Below are positions 11,801-26,800 of a DNA stretch of 64,000 nucleotides, one piece after another. The translations under genes and the position numbers were made by a program. The DNA lies in contig CAJINV010000001.1 of the NCBI GenBank assembly GCA_905178155.1, positions 10,534,311 through 10,598,310 of the forward strand, in the 5' to 3' direction. The notes beneath the pieces are model-generated. The model saw only the letters and a list, made by a program, of their open reading frames with translations. It did not search any database and was not told where the DNA came from. The DNA comes from Amoebophrya sp. A120 (Eukaryota > Sar > Dinophyceae > Syndiniales > Amoebophryaceae). The number at the start of each line of letters is the position of its first letter. Positions within the stretch are counted from its first letter, which is position 1.

Positions 11801-14800
11801 TTGGCCAGCACGCCACTGAAGTCGTCAAACCTCTCCTCGCCGGCCAGGCCCGCCCAGGTGCGCGACCTCGTACAGTTAGGCCTGGATGGCAAACACAAAT
11901 CCGGCGCGACTTCCCACCTTAGCTCGTCGATGCCAGCAAGCCCCGCGACGGTCGCGATTGCCCCGCCCTCCAGCCACAAAGCAGATCGCGATCAAAGCTT
12001 CGCGACGCCGCCTCTACTGGACAAGAGCAACCTGGACGATCCGCCGGTCCCCATCGACGCAATCAAAGCCACTGAGTACGAGCAGGTCAATTTCGACCCA
12101 CTGCACAGAAATGTTCCTTTCGAACTCACAGACGACCAGAAAAAGCTGCCGCCAAAAATCCAGTTTCTCCTCTACGTGAAGCACAAACTGTGGATCTTCG
12201 AACATCGCTGTCTCTACAACGAAGTGGCTCGGCAGCGCCGTCTCGCAGTGCGGCAGCACTGTTTGAACCGCGGTGTGGAGGTCGATCAGCGGGGGAAGAT
12301 GCTCTTCAGCGTGGCGCAAGTCGATAGCAGCCCGTTTCTGTCAACCGCCGGTGGCGCCGGACCGGGTGGGCCTGGCAGCAGCGGTGCGCAATCTAGAGCG
12401 ACCGACGACATCTCGCCCGGCATGTGGGCTGGCTTGTGCCATCCCGCGAAGAACCCGAGTCTCGCGGAAAGTGGGCGTCGCAATTCTTCTTCTCGGTCGC
12501 TATTGGACGGAGCGGGCACCAGTCCTAGCGTTCCGGGTGAGTTCAGCTCAGACGAGAGCAATCCCGGCGCGATCAAATCTTGCGCGCGGCGCGTGCGGGG
12601 CGGCAGTGCCTCACCCGCAGCAGCAGAGCGACGCGGGCGCCCCCGGTCGAAGTCAAAGCACAAGAAGCGCGAAGGACACGCCTCCCACCCAGCGAGAATT
12701 CCGCGATCGTCCCTGGACAGTGGAAAGGGGCAAACCACTGCAGATTACGACGCATCAAATTGGGACCTGGACAAGCTGCTTGATGGCGACCTGCTACATG
12801 CAGAGACTTACTACGACACGAGCTTGCTGCTGGATCTCCGTATCCTAAACGCAACCGTCGTGATCAAGAACGATCGAGAGGAAACCGATGGCAGTACCGC
12901 AGCCGCACCGTCTTCCACGGACGAAAAAGCGGGTGTGGAGTTCGGCCTGAACGTGTCTGCCGTGCAGTACACACTGGAAATCGCCGGTGCGCAAACCGGA
13001 CAGCTGCCGGTCCAGATGGAAGTCATTTTGCAAAACGCCATTGCGTCCGTGCAGCACACGGCGTTGCTGGTGAATCCCAGCAACTACAAAATTTTACGAC
13101 AGGAACTGCACCGCCCGATCTGCATCCTGGCACACAGAAACATCGTGCCACCGGAGGATCCGAAAGCGTTCAAAAGGAGACGAAGCAGCAAAGAAAACAA
13201 ACTCGCAGCGAGCAACGCGCCTTCTTTGGAAAGCAAGCTGAGCAAGCAGTTGAGCGAGTATCGGGTACACACGTCGAAGAACAATCAATTCCTCTACTTC
13301 CCCTACGGCAACTTGCACATAGACGACGAGGCCGTCGAGTACGCGGAGGTGCTGCAAAGCGGAGCAGCGAAACTTCCCTTTGATCTTACCAAGAGGAAAT
13401 CAAAAGTGGACGGCGACGGCATTGTGTACTTGCGAATGGAAATCGGGGTGCCTGAGCTCGAGGTTTTAGATTTGACCGAGCCCTCGGGCCGGACGCACGT
13501 CCACATTTTGTCCGATACGGTGACGAGAAACTGTTTGATCTACACCCCGCAGAGCCAGGTCGACGATTATTGGAAGTATCTGAACTACGACCAGCACGTA
13601 GCGCTGTTGGCAGAAAAAGACGCAAAGAATGTTGCAACTACTTCCACGACTTTGCCGCAGACGCTGTACCCAGATAAAGAACAAAATCTTCCTTTCGCAG
13701 GTGAAAACTATGCCACCTCTACTGCGAAAAAGCTCCTCCGAAAATCTGCGAGTTCCGACACGGCTTTTGATTGGATCGCATCGAGTGCTACAGGTGGCAC
13801 CCTGGACAACGAGCGTCTATTGCTCGCGGCGTATTTGCGACGAAATTGCGGCGTGAACTGCCTCCGGCTCTTCACTCCCCTAGCTTTGCTGCTAAAAACC
13901 GTTTCGCTGATCCAGGAGGCCCTGAACCTGGGCGACCAGACCGCGGACGCGGAGCGGCACGCGGCCGTGGCTGCCAAAAATTTGTATGAATGTTTTCAGC
14001 TCGCGGAGTTCATCATGGAGACGGATATGGAAGCACATCCCGCGCTCGCGGTCGTCGGGCGACGCGGGAAAACCCCGGGCGGCGTGCCGGCGCTGCTGCA
14101 CGAAGTGCAGAAAGCGGTCATTCGGAAAGCGAATGGCGTGTACTCAGATTCCGCTTCCGCTTCCTTCTCGTCCGACACTTCTTCTGCGGAAGAAGATTTT
14201 TCCGACCTCGCAACCGCTACCACCGAAGACCTGCGCACTCGGCTGGCGATCTTGGCGTTGCACCGGGACCGGGAAAGCTACATTTTGTACAACCACTTGC
14301 ACGACTTTTACTCCAAAAGAGGGCAGAAGGCGTCGCGCGCTACACTACCTCGACCTCCGCCGTCGTCCTCGGGTATTAACGACAGAGTGACACTCGCACA
14401 ATCGTCGTCGAGCCCGCACAGTACTAACGTCAAATCAGCTACTACGATTCGAGACCACTTCGAACAGGACACTTCGCATGGCACACTCTTTAACAGCAAA
14501 CCCGCGTCTGACCCCCCGCCACAGATGAGTAAAGACAATGCATCAAACTCGCCGAAACTACAACTCGTTCCGGCAGCGGCCGCAAGTGGCAATATTCCGC
14601 AACCGCCCCCGATGCATTCGTCCAGCGTGGTGGAGCCGGATACAAGTTGGAACTTATTACAGTGAAAAATGCCCCCACCCCCAAAGTTGCAAAAACATGT
14701 GATGCGAAGTTTCCAAATGAAAACTTTTTGTCATGCATGAAAGGAGTATGAATCTTTCTGATGCAGAGTCTAGGCGTGTATCGCATCGCTTGCATGACAA

Positions 14801-17800
14801 GCACCGCTCCTGCTGGGGTTCTTTGCAATACAAATTTTTGCGTATTCACGATTGGAAACCTGTGATGCTAATAGATGCAAGAGGGCGAATGTTTCATTTG
14901 GAAAGGTTTGCAATACAAATGCTCCCAAGTTCGGTGGTGGGGGCATTTTTCATTGTAATAGAACTTGTCCACGATTCACGGGGAAGCCGAGCCGGAGGTA
15001 ATCAAAGTGAGCAACTCCTTGGTCCTGTCGAAAGCGTTCGACGAGGAAAACACGACGTTCAACACCGGCATGGATGAGTTAAACGCTTCCATAGCCGCCG
15101 GTGCGCAGTCCATGCAAGGACAACTTGCGGATCATGGCGCACAGAGACCTCCTGACGGACCGCAGGACCTCCTGCGCAATGCCGGAATATTGCCGCAAGT
15201 AGAAGACAAGAACTCGTCCGGACCAGAACTCCCGGACCCCTATGAAGTCATGTTTGAGTTTTTGGATACGCGAAAGCTCTACCAGGCCATGGGTGCGCGG
15301 CAACGGACGTGGACGGCCTTACGGCTGCAGCCGCCCGCGGACTACTACATCGAAGCGGACAACGGCATCGAAATTACCGTTCCGGAGAGTGAACAGGACC
15401 CGTTCCAAGACCCGCAAATGGGAAGCTCCCGGAAGTCGCGAAGAGCCAGCAAATTTGGTGCGGCCGCCGGTGCTGCGCTGTTGGCCACGTCCTTGATGGG
15501 TGGAGAAAACAAGAAGGGAAAGCGCAAACGCCATAGTGTAGCTTCCGCAGATTCCACCGATGGGCTGGGAGTAGCGTCCGTGGGAACGTCACCAATGAAC
15601 AAGCAGAAAAGTCGGCGCGGCACCACGCAATTTGCGAAGGACGCGGCATTCGGACGGAAGGAAAGCACACTCAGAAAACAGGACACGACAGATGTGCACA
15701 TGCCGGGCGAGTACCAGAAGCACGGTTCGTTGTCGCGACTCCGATCACTGCACAAGAGCGATCCCGCTTTTTCCAGTGAACTAGGCGTCACTCTGAACAT
15801 AAGCCGCATCGCGGTGTGGAGCTCAAACGAGCCGCGGTTCGTTTACCAAACTGACCCAACCACGCGCGACCTCTTTATTCTCGAGAACACGCGACACCCG
15901 CTCGAGGGCGCGCTCGAGCTGCTACAGTCGCCGCTTTTCGCTCCAACGCTGGAAAATCACCGACAAGTAGCACAACGAGGAACTGCACCAAGACCTTCGA
16001 GCTTCTTCTACCGATCGTCCGATAGTACAATGTACAACTCTCAAATGAAAACCGTTTTCACAGAGGCGAAAAGCCACGACTCCCTAGCCTCGCTCGCGAC
16101 TACCTCTCATTTTTCGACTGGAACGGAAAGTTTTCTCGAACGCGTGCCGCCATTGCTGGAAGAATTGCGGAAAGCGGCGGAAGCGGACTTTCACCTGTAT
16201 GACAATCTGGTCGCGGAGCTGGTGTTTCAGTCGACCTTCGTCCAGTCTGATGCAAAATCTAACTTTCTGTACAACCCGAATACGCTAGCTAGGCAATTTT
16301 TCGAGAAGCACGAAGTTTTGCAAAGACGCTCCTCCGAGTGGCTCCGGGCACACGATCTAAAGGAATTTGCCCCCGAAGCGCCACAGGGCTTCTTCAATCG
16401 CCTGATGGGCGCTGGTGCGGGCTCACCAACCGGCACGGCCGCAGCGAAAGTGTTGCAGAGTGTGGCGGAAGAGGAAAGAGATTTGCTGAATGCCACTGCT
16501 TTTCCAGACATGCGGGTGGCCGATCCTATCGGATATTTGATGCACAGCCAGCTCGGCAACGTCACCACGGCGGACGACACCTTCGCGAGCCTACGGGGCT
16601 TCTGGAACATCGCCCACGTAGATGACCACGATGCGAGCGCCGAGCACGACGATCCCACGGCCTTCAACTACTTTTCCCCGAAGTGGAGCGTGCGTGCGCC
16701 CGCCAACGCAAAAGTGTTGGCACGGTTGGACGCCCAGGAGCGAGAGAAGGCACGCAAAGACGTGCACAAGAGCAAAATCAACACGCTGATATCCAGCCAT
16801 CAGAGCTTTCGGAACATGAACCGACTTGGAAGCGGTGCGGGGAGCCGCAGCGCGGGCGCCAGCGGTGTCTCGTTCGACGTGGACGAGGAAGAGGCAGAGA
16901 AGATGAAACGGCGTCGCGAACACGACGGTGAGCCGGGCCTCCACGAATCCCCTTTGGATTTGATCCATCCGTCCGGTTTTCGCATCGTCTGGCGCAATGG
17001 CCGTTGCCAGAGTCTGAAGCGGATCGACCTTCCGAGCCACGTCGTCTCTGTGATCCTGGCGCCACTGCGGATTGACATTGACACGCCAAAGTTGCTGAGT
17101 CTGACGCGCATCGTCGTTGCAATTCAGGTGGGTCTGGACAGTGCGAAAGATATCACCGAGAACATTCAGCGCGCACGTGGTGCCAGTATCACCCCCTCCG
17201 CGGGCTTGAGTCCGTCGCGCCGCTCGTCGGTGGGTTCTTCCGGTGCGGGGTCGGTTCCCGAAGAACAATCACGTCCAGGTTCGAAGAACGCCCCGCCACC
17301 CCCTCCTGCGGTGGAACGCACACTTAGTCACGACACGCATAGCGACACGGAGCAGGCAGCAGTCAGTGGCGCTGGCTCGCCCAGCAGCGACAGCCCGCAA
17401 CCGGAAGAACTCGGGAGCGCACGGCCTGGCGATGGTGCAACTACTGGTCGACGACCTTCCATTGGGGGGGAGTCGATGGGCGACGACGCACTTCAACCCG
17501 GTACCGAACCCGTACCAGCAACCGCGGGGGGTCGGCCGGAAGAAGTGTCGTACTACGTGGAACTTGATGCTAAGCAGCTTTCGCTCCACGTCTACGTCGA
17601 GAGCACGTACGAAACTTCCGGCTGCTATCTGATAGCCGGCGTTGAGGATCTGTACACCTTCGTGGTCTCTAACGAAAATATGACGCCCGGTGCTGGCGGC
17701 ATGTCACAAGAAGAAGTCATGAGGGCGCAGATGCCGCATGACCTCAACCTGTTTGACCAAGCAAGCAGCGGCATCACGCGCGTAACAAGCATGTTCGTTG

Positions 17801-20800
17801 CGCAGCTGCCTGTCACCGCCTCGGGAAACGCGTTTCTGCTCGCAGACGAAGTGTGGCAAGGAGCTGAAAAGGGTCAGAAGGGCAAGTTCGACCTCGATAA
17901 GATTGACTTGAGCAGCGCTTTGTACACGCGTCTGCTGTTCCATTGCGGTGCGGTCCCGGATTTGTTCCTCAGTTTAGACCACGCCGACTCGCAGAAACCG
18001 CTAACGCCACACGACGTCTTTTTGCATTTGCGGCCCTCACTCTTCCTCTCCGACGGCGCAAAACACAAGCCAATTACCGCTGCTGCTTTCGCTGCGGAAA
18101 CACGGACCTCGTCAACAGCGGACCAGAATCATGACGAGGCTGTGGACTACAGCAATGCGCACCGCCTCCCCTTAGACTTGTCTATCCAAAAGTTCGCGTA
18201 TCACATTGTCTCGCCGCTGCGCGCACTGTGGCCACTCGTTGCAGCGACTAAATCGATTGATTCGCAGTCGGACCAGCACCACATGGCGCACGACCACGCG
18301 CCAGGTGCCTCGTCGCGCCGCAACAGCGCGGCAGAAGAGTCTTCACACCAGCCCAAGCTCGCCGGCGACGCGAAGCACGTTTCTCAAGCAGAACTCGACG
18401 ACCTGATCCGCGCCGACCAGAGCCACGCCGTGCTGCTGCGGTACAGTAACTCCATCACCCACCTCGACCCGGAGCGCAAGCACGACGTGGCCAAGAAGCA
18501 AATAGCGAAGTCCAAGATTCCGCTGATGCAACAAGGCCGGGCCGGGGAGCAGGAACTGTTTGACATTTGGGGCTGGTCCACAAAGATCTGGCACAAGGTT
18601 CGGAACGAAAATGCAAACGCCCATTTTGGCGAAATCTGGATCGCGACATGGTGGGATCCGGTGATTCTGCTGGCAGAAATCTACAACTTCACTTGCGTTT
18701 CTGTCGAGGAAGAATTGCGCACCAGGAGACTGGGGCCAACAAAACTTTCCCCGGCTGGGCAGATGTTGACTCCTGGATCTTTTTTCCCATCGCAGCCCGG
18801 AGTAGACCACGCGGGAGAAGCCGGCGTCGCGACGAGGAAGCTTGGAATAAGGAAAGGAACAGCCGGGGCGCCGGGTGGTAGGTCGAAGGATACAAAGCCC
18901 GCCCACGAGGTGGTGCCGAAAACCCCTGATCTGGTCGTGTCTCTCCCACAAGCTGAGGCGAGCGACGGGGAGGCAGCGGAAATCAAGAGTGAGCTCCTTG
19001 CGATCAGGTTCGAGGGCGATCTTGCCACCGACCTCCCGTCGGACGAGGAGCTCGCCGAAGACAACGACGCCACAGGGTTCCGTCGCGGATCCCTGACCAG
19101 CAACCACAGCGAGTACGGCTCGGCGATAAGCAGCAGCTCGGCCGTAGGAGACCAAATCCTGAGCAGCCCCACCGACACCCCCCTACAGCCGGTTGCTCGA
19201 GAGCGGCAGCACAGCCTTGGGCATGCCGCACTAGTGCAGCAGCTCTTCCCGCCGCCCGACGACGTTTCCGCGATGGGAAGTCAGAACCACAGGGCGGAAA
19301 TGACAGTATTTGATGAAACGGCGGCCATGGTGGATCAACTCGCCACCAACAGTGGGACGTTCGTTACGGTCGACTGCACCCGTCACTTTTCGCTGCACTG
19401 CGCAGCTGTCAAGCTTTTCGTGCCTACCGACAGCGTCGAGGGTTTGCTGGTGAGTCTCTCGCTCCAGATCGGCGCAGACTTGTCCGGGGCGCTCAATATG
19501 GATCTTGCATCCAGTGTCGCAAACTTCGAGCATGACCTGCCGACGTCGAGAAAGCGGCGGATCCTTCGGCACAACGTGCTGCGTCCCACGCGCGAGGCGC
19601 TTACGAGCTACGAGAAGGAGACGTGGATGGCTGTGGTGCAGCGAAATCCAAATGTTCTCCACAAATACCTACCGGCGTACTTGGACCAAATTCACTTGAG
19701 CGGCTTCATTTCAGGCCTCAGCATCTGCTTATTGTCTGACGCTGAGGTCGGAGGCATGTCGGGACCGCGCACGACGATTGGTGCCGGTGGATACGAGAAG
19801 CCCGAGGAGGACACTTCTATCAGCGCCATCAAGCGAAAGTCGATTCTTGGGGCCGAATTCAGCGGGGTGCTCGAGGCAGACGAGGGAGCTGAAAACGACG
19901 TTCTGGATCCGGAGCTGCCGCGAGCGTCGCCAGTGAATTCTGCTTCTGTGTTAGCTACCACCAGCCAGCGAACGATCTTCGGAGAGGAGGGCGAACCGCA
20001 GCCCGTAAAGAGCACAGGTAGCCAGAGACGACCGTCGATGATGAGGCGGCAAACCGTGGCGGCGCTCCCTGACCCCTCCGACAAAGCCCACCGAATGCAG
20101 ATTCCAGACGCATCGTTTCCACTCAAGACGGCCCCCTTGGCGGGCGGTAGGACGAGTTCTCGAGCGACAGGCGGAGCTTACGCGCGTCGCAACGTGCGGC
20201 TCAGTGCCTCCGGTCGCCGCCGATCTTCCGCTACTTCCACCATGGCCGGCGCCAGCGCCCGAACCAGTATGACAACTGCAGCGACATCAATTTCCTTCGA
20301 GGATAAGAAGCGGGAGTCACTTGCGAACAAAGAGAAGGAGGAACAGAAGGCACGTTTCGAAGCGCGGGAAAGGCAAAACAAACTGGGGCGGCTGCTGAGC
20401 AGCTTCCCCTTGTCAAAGCAGGTGATCGACGACTACAGTATCTACGTCCTCCACCCAGTGCGGGTAACAACTGATCTCCTCTTGGAGAAGGTGACGCTCT
20501 TCGAGAACGTGCTGGAGAGCCACGCGCACGCCTCCGCTACGCGGCGTGGCAGCGCAGCAACAGATGCACAGTTGCTCGGGGTCGGCCAAAGTGGGCGGAG
20601 CGGTACACCGTCTGGAGCGGGTTTTCCGCATCTTGCACCGCGCGCGTCCATCGAATCCCAGGACGTCGGAGAAATGACCCACGTCCGTTTCAAGAGTCAA
20701 GCCGATACGGAGTTGCTGTACACGCCTGCCTCTCAACGTCCAGCTTTGGTTCAGGCAGTCGCAGCCTCAAACAAGCCACAGCTTCCGGTGATCGCAGAGT

Positions 20801-23800
20801 CCTCCTTTTCACCGGCGCATGATTCGAAAGCGAGCCCAACCAGCGTGGTGGAAAATTCTTTTGGCCAGGACCAAGAGTTCACGCCGATTTCCCGACAAGG
20901 TATCAGTTACGCAGAAGATTCCGCGCGGGAGCAGCACAACCTTCCGCCGCCCTCGCTGCTCGGCGGCCCGTCGCAGTCCGGCTTGCAGTTATTCAAACAG
21001 GGCGCACACTCAACGCCCTCGGTGATGCAGCGGAACGAAAGCGGGTCGTCCGCTTCGGCATCACGGACGAGATTTCCGCTCGCGGGAGACAATTTCAACC
21101 TGCAGCAGCCCGGTGGTACAACCATGAACGCGCGCCCCTCCGAGGCCTCTTCAACGACCATTGCAGGACATCCGGACGACCCGGGGTTTTTGTCCATGGA
21201 ACGCGACGGGCCGATTGTGAATACGCAGGTACAGGAGGAGCTGATGGGCCAGCAGCATGTGGACATTTACGATAAACTGGAGGAATTCTCGGAGGGGGTG
21301 CCCGTCGTCGTCCTCGACCACCGCGTCGGCGCAAACGTTGGCCCGATCGTGTTGTCTTTTCAGACTGGGTTGCTCCCACGCCTGATCTCCGTACTAGGTG
21401 TTTACACCGAAATGCAGGAGCGCATGGCGGACTTGTTCGCGAAAGAAGACACCACGACCGGCGCATCCACCACGCCGCTGGATGACATCAGTCAGGAAGA
21501 CGAATTCGCTGCGCACGAGCAGCGAGGTGAGGACGACGTGCATGATGTTGATAAGCGAGATCGCATCAACCTGACACCTCTCGATGGCAAGATGGACCAC
21601 GAGGGTGGCTCGTCCAGTAGCTCATCCAGTTCCACGACTTCCAATGACGGGCGGGTAAGGGATACCGCAAACTATGAGGATAAGGACCCCGACGACGACG
21701 GTGCAACGGGGTCGTCCTCGTTTGGAGCGACCACGTCCTCCTCCGAGCGCGAGGGGTCGGAGTCCGAAGGCGATGAACCGTGGCTGACCAGCTTGCAGGA
21801 ACGAAAAATGCCCGCGAGGCGCCTTTCGATGGAAAGCGTGGAGGGCGTCGACCAGCTCGAGTTAGCCGCCGCCCAGACGGCGCAACTGACAGGATCGGCG
21901 GAGATGGTTCGAGCTTTGGCGCAGCGCCCTGGCGGGAGCGTTGGGTTGGGAGGTGGCTCCGGAGGTGTAGACGAATCCACTGCTGCAGCGGGCCCAGATG
22001 GAGTCCTTCCGATGGACCAAAGAGGCGCTATCAGCGGTCCGGCGGCTGGCACGATGACCTTGACCGGTGGGTTTTTCTATTTGTTTGGACTACCGCACAT
22101 TTTTCTCCTGCGGATCGAGAACATCCGGCTGCAGCTTGTGGACACCCAGCGGTCGATCTCTCTGCTGGATGTCGCACTAGAGCAAACCGTTGCTCAGTTT
22201 CACCAAGTCCGGCCTGTTCTATTACCCGACCTCCTTAGGCAGCTCCTTAGCGAACCCGCGGCGCACCACCCACAACTCATGGACAGTGGCAGTAGAGCGT
22301 TCGGTTCAGTCACCTCGGTGAACAGAAACAGTGTGCAGCCCACGCGGCAAAGTGCGAATGCAGGTACAACTCCGGAAGATACAGCTGAGAGACAAGCAGA
22401 AGATCCATCAGCGGTTCCGCAGCTGACGCGCGACCCGCTGGTTTCGCTCGAGTACTTCAACGCGGCGAAGTCTCCCTTCACCGGGTTGGTGTCCATGCTG
22501 CATCCAAACATAACCTTCGGCTCGACGTTGGTCCACGCGGGGAACCGCGGATTACTCACTGCGGAAACCATGTGCTTCGTGGATGCGTTCTCCCCGCTGA
22601 ACGCAAAATCCTTCCCGTTAGTCGACACGTTCCGCATCAAGAGTTGCATGGCCTTGGATAATGACGCCCTGCTCGGCTACTACGCGCGGGTGTCTTGGAT
22701 CTCGATGAATCTCTCTCTGGACACGACGAAAACCTTCCGGCAACTGTTGGTTTCCAGTGCGATCGAGCTGCACGCGCGGTACCTCCAAATGCAAAAGCTC
22801 CGCAAGGAGCAGGCCTTGCGGACTTGGGAACAGGTTTCGGCGCTGCAGCGCGGCCAACCCTTAGAGCTGGTGTCGCCGAGTTTGACGTCTGCAGCTGCGG
22901 TCAAGGATGCGCTGGCGAAGACTCAACCGCGCGCACTGCATCTCGCGATTTCGGCAACGGACGCATTGACTTTCGAGAAGGGGAAGTTGGTCACGGCGGA
23001 GGAACTTCTCAACTCGTCGAATTCGCGATCTGCGTTTGGAAAGAATCCATCGAAGTCTAGAACCATCGGAAGAACAAGTCCACCTAATAACCCCTTTGGG
23101 AGCAGTAGAACTACGAAGACGGAAAGAAAATTCCCACTAGTCGAGGTCTTAGTGATAAAGCCGAACAACTTCCAAGATTTGGCGGCCGACACCGCCTCGT
23201 CTCCTGGCGACTGGGCTGCATCCGACGGTGCTACAACTGCAGAAGCAGTTTCGGACGCTCGAATGCTCACGCTCGGAACTGCGAAAGATCCAGCAAACAC
23301 CTACACACTGCATTCGCACGAGCTGTGCACAGCCTACCAGGACCGCCCCTTCAGTGCCACGCAGGCAGCCTCGCGGTACTGGACCCGCCACTATCCGTCG
23401 ATTTTTCGCAACTACTTGACCAACTTTCTCGACCCCGTCCAAGAAAGACGCATTCAACGGCGCTTGGGGCTGCAGCTGAGCAGCACGCTTTCGAGTGAAG
23501 CGGACCGCGAGCGAAGACGGCTTGACCCAAACTTAGAGGACGCCGAGATCGGTAGCGTTGCCACTCGGGAATCCTCTCCAGGTCTGCTTGATGACGGCAT
23601 GCGCCAAGGCCAACTACACGATAGCCAGAGCGCGCGCGGTCTGCCCTCCGTGGCATCTGCAGTTGCAGATCGCGACCTTGACAGTGTCATATCGATTGCG
23701 GGAGTCCCGGTAACGCGCAAAGGATCCCTCCTCTCGACGGTGGACGAGCGCGACGAGGCAGCTGCGTCACGTGTCGGGGACGGCATGAAAGGCAAGACGC

Positions 23801-26800
23801 CGAAATCTGTGCTCGAGGACTCCGCGAGCAACGTGGTCATGGTGCGGAATGAGCTCGGGCTGCGAATTCGCTGCAGACAGGAGCTGACGAAAGCTGACCG
23901 CGCCAGAAGATCTCTGTGGGTGAAGTCGAGTGCAAACCGCCACGGCTCCCCATCCGGCGCCGAATCTCCAGGTAGAAAAGCGATGCGCGGCTACGGGCCC
24001 GCGTCCCAATTAGTGAAGTCGCTCGTGGGTGCCACACAGTTGGGACGCAAGAACAAATCGAAAGAGGCACCAGCAGGGGCGGGTGGTGGAAGCAGTAACA
24101 GTATAAAAAAATCCACCGCCTCGTCACAGGCGGGAGCTAATAATATGCGACCGCGTCTCTACCGGTCTAAGTCGTACGACGGCTTGCCTGCTGCAAGTAG
24201 GGACAAAGAGAAGACCGCCGGCGCAGCAGGCGGCGAAGAAGAAGAAACACCAAATGAGAATGAATCTGGCATCCGACACCATATCGTGCAGAAAGGCCAC
24301 ACTTTCTCGTGTAGGAGCGAGGAGGACGACGGGAAGTCGACTAACGTGGTGCGCGGACTAACAGTCGACTTGGTGATTGGCGGGGCCATCGTCACCCTAC
24401 GGAAGTTTCACTTCGGGACGCAAAGTCTGCACATCGATGAGAAATCGGTACCCATTCAAGTGGACTCTGCAAAGGAGCGCGTGGAGAAGCAGAAGCAACG
24501 TGAGAAAGAGCTGGCAGAGAACCGCGGCCAGTCTATGCGCAGTCTTGCGTCTACGATGGACAGTCGTCGGTCTTTCGGAATGATATCAGATAAATTGTCC
24601 GACCCTGTGCAGATTCATCCACCGACCCAAGCAGGAAGCGCCGCGAGTGCTGCCACCGCTGCCAGTGCGGAAAGCACCCCAGTCGCAGCTCCTTTATCCC
24701 CGCAACTGCAGGACCGGCCCAGCTACGAGGTGTTGCAGGCGCAAAGCCACTCGTTCGGGCGGGGCACCAAGCGCGCGTTTCCGGTTCGGATTCTGAAGCG
24801 TACGGTCTTGAGTTCGAAGTCAAACCGGTTTGACATGAACCTCTCTTCCACCGTCCGCATCACAAACAACCTGAGCGTCCCCATTGTGGTGCGCAGCAGT
24901 CTCCAGATGCTCACGCAGGTTCTAGTAATTCCCGCCAAGGGCCAGGAGTGGGTGCCGCTCCCCTGGCTTTTCCCTGAGGAGTTTTACTTCGTCACCGGCT
25001 TGAGCGCGGCGAACATGTCTCTGGCGACCAACAAGGGGCTGCAAGCGCTTGCAAAGCAGGACGACCAAACACAAGAATTTGGCCTAGATTTGGACACCTT
25101 TCGCAAGAGTGTACCGAACGCACAGTCGCGGGCCACTGTAGCGCCGACGCCGGGTGCCTTCGCACCCTTCAGCACCGCCGCGGCAACCGTCTTTCCACAA
25201 GAGGGTCTCCGGCAGGCCGAGAACGTGGCAAAGATTCTTGCTAACCTGCCCTGGGACATCGTGACAGCGCAGGACGAAGTGGACGAGACTGACATGCGGT
25301 CCGGCTCGAAAAGCAAAAAGAACCGGTGTCACGAATGCTGCTGCGGGGAGAGTCGCGCGAGAAGCTCGGAACAGCACGTGGGGAAGGTGCACAGCATTTC
25401 GCGGGACGAAGATGGCATGGTGTCGCCGACATGGCGACAAGATGATCTGGACTTGCGCCACAAGACCATACTAGGCGCAACGCCAGGCAGTGACCGCAGC
25501 TCCCCCCTGCATGGGTCGCAGATGACAGATTCCCCGACCACCGTTGGTCATCGTGACAGCGATGCCGAGTTCGAAGCCGATTTGAATTCCCGGAGGAGGT
25601 CTCGGTGCAGCAAATGCGGGGGATGGATCTGCTGCGGTACCTCCAAACCCGCGATGAGCCAGCGCCAGATGGCCATCGCGAAACGGAGGTGGCCTGCACC
25701 CCTGCTCGTCGGCTTGCGGCATCGGCTCGAGGAGGATCTTGAGGCCTTCGAAATGTCGGAAGAAGCGAAGAAGTGGCGCGCAAAAGACCCTTTGAACCGG
25801 ACGGAAATCGCAGCGAAGTTGCGGGACAAGGACTGTGTGAACGTGGTGCGCCGGTCGGGCCGGTTGAAACGCTTCGTGCCCGAGCGGGTCTGGCGGCAGA
25901 TCTACACGTATGCAAACTCGAACGCGGAAACATACCACAAAATGGACGGCCACACGATCCATTTCGCCGGAAGCTCCCTCCCCTCCATGCCGCGCGTACC
26001 GGAGGCGAACAAATCTGGAGAGCTGACCGATCGTCATCCGATCGACGTCGCCGTCTCAGTTGCCGCCACCTCGGTGAACCTGAGTTCGAACACGGATGCC
26101 CTCAGCTTTGACATTCTGCTGGATTCGACCATCCAGATTTGCAACAGGCTGTGCGCCCCGTTGGTCGTCAGTGCTCAGGGCGCCCGGTTCTCCGAGGACC
26201 ACACTCAACTGGAGAAGCAGCACCGCAGTTCTCAGATGCGCAACCGAAGTCTCCTAATCGCAGAAGCAGCGAGCTCGCCCGACGACCGCAGCTTTAACGA
26301 GCAGACCCCTGCAGACGACGCGACGGCGTACGACGCTAGGCGACCTGGCTCCCCCGGCATGCACACGACATTGCGAAAAATGGCCACGGCAAGCCGCGCC
26401 AGCGGTGAAGTTTTGCAGCGGCAGCACACGCTGCCACCCGGAGCTAATGCGGAGTTGAAGCACTCACCCTTCCTGCTCACCTTCGCCTTCAACCAGGGTA
26501 CGGAGACGTTCAAAACGCAGTACCCTTTGGTTCTCGACTACCACATGCGCTCGGCGGAGAAGCCGCACCGCCTGCACTTCCGCAACCGCGAGCCGGATGT
26601 TTTGGCCCCGGGCGACGTTGCGGAGCTGAGAAGGACGGACTCAGAAAGAGCGGCCGGGAAGAAATCTTGGGCAGCATGTTGTAGCCGGAGGACTGGTCCT
26701 AGAACGCTGGACAACGAGGACGATCCGTTTGCCGCATCCAGCAGAGACGACAGTACATCGATTTCCGTGCTGTACACGTGTGACAACGCACCGGAGCGAC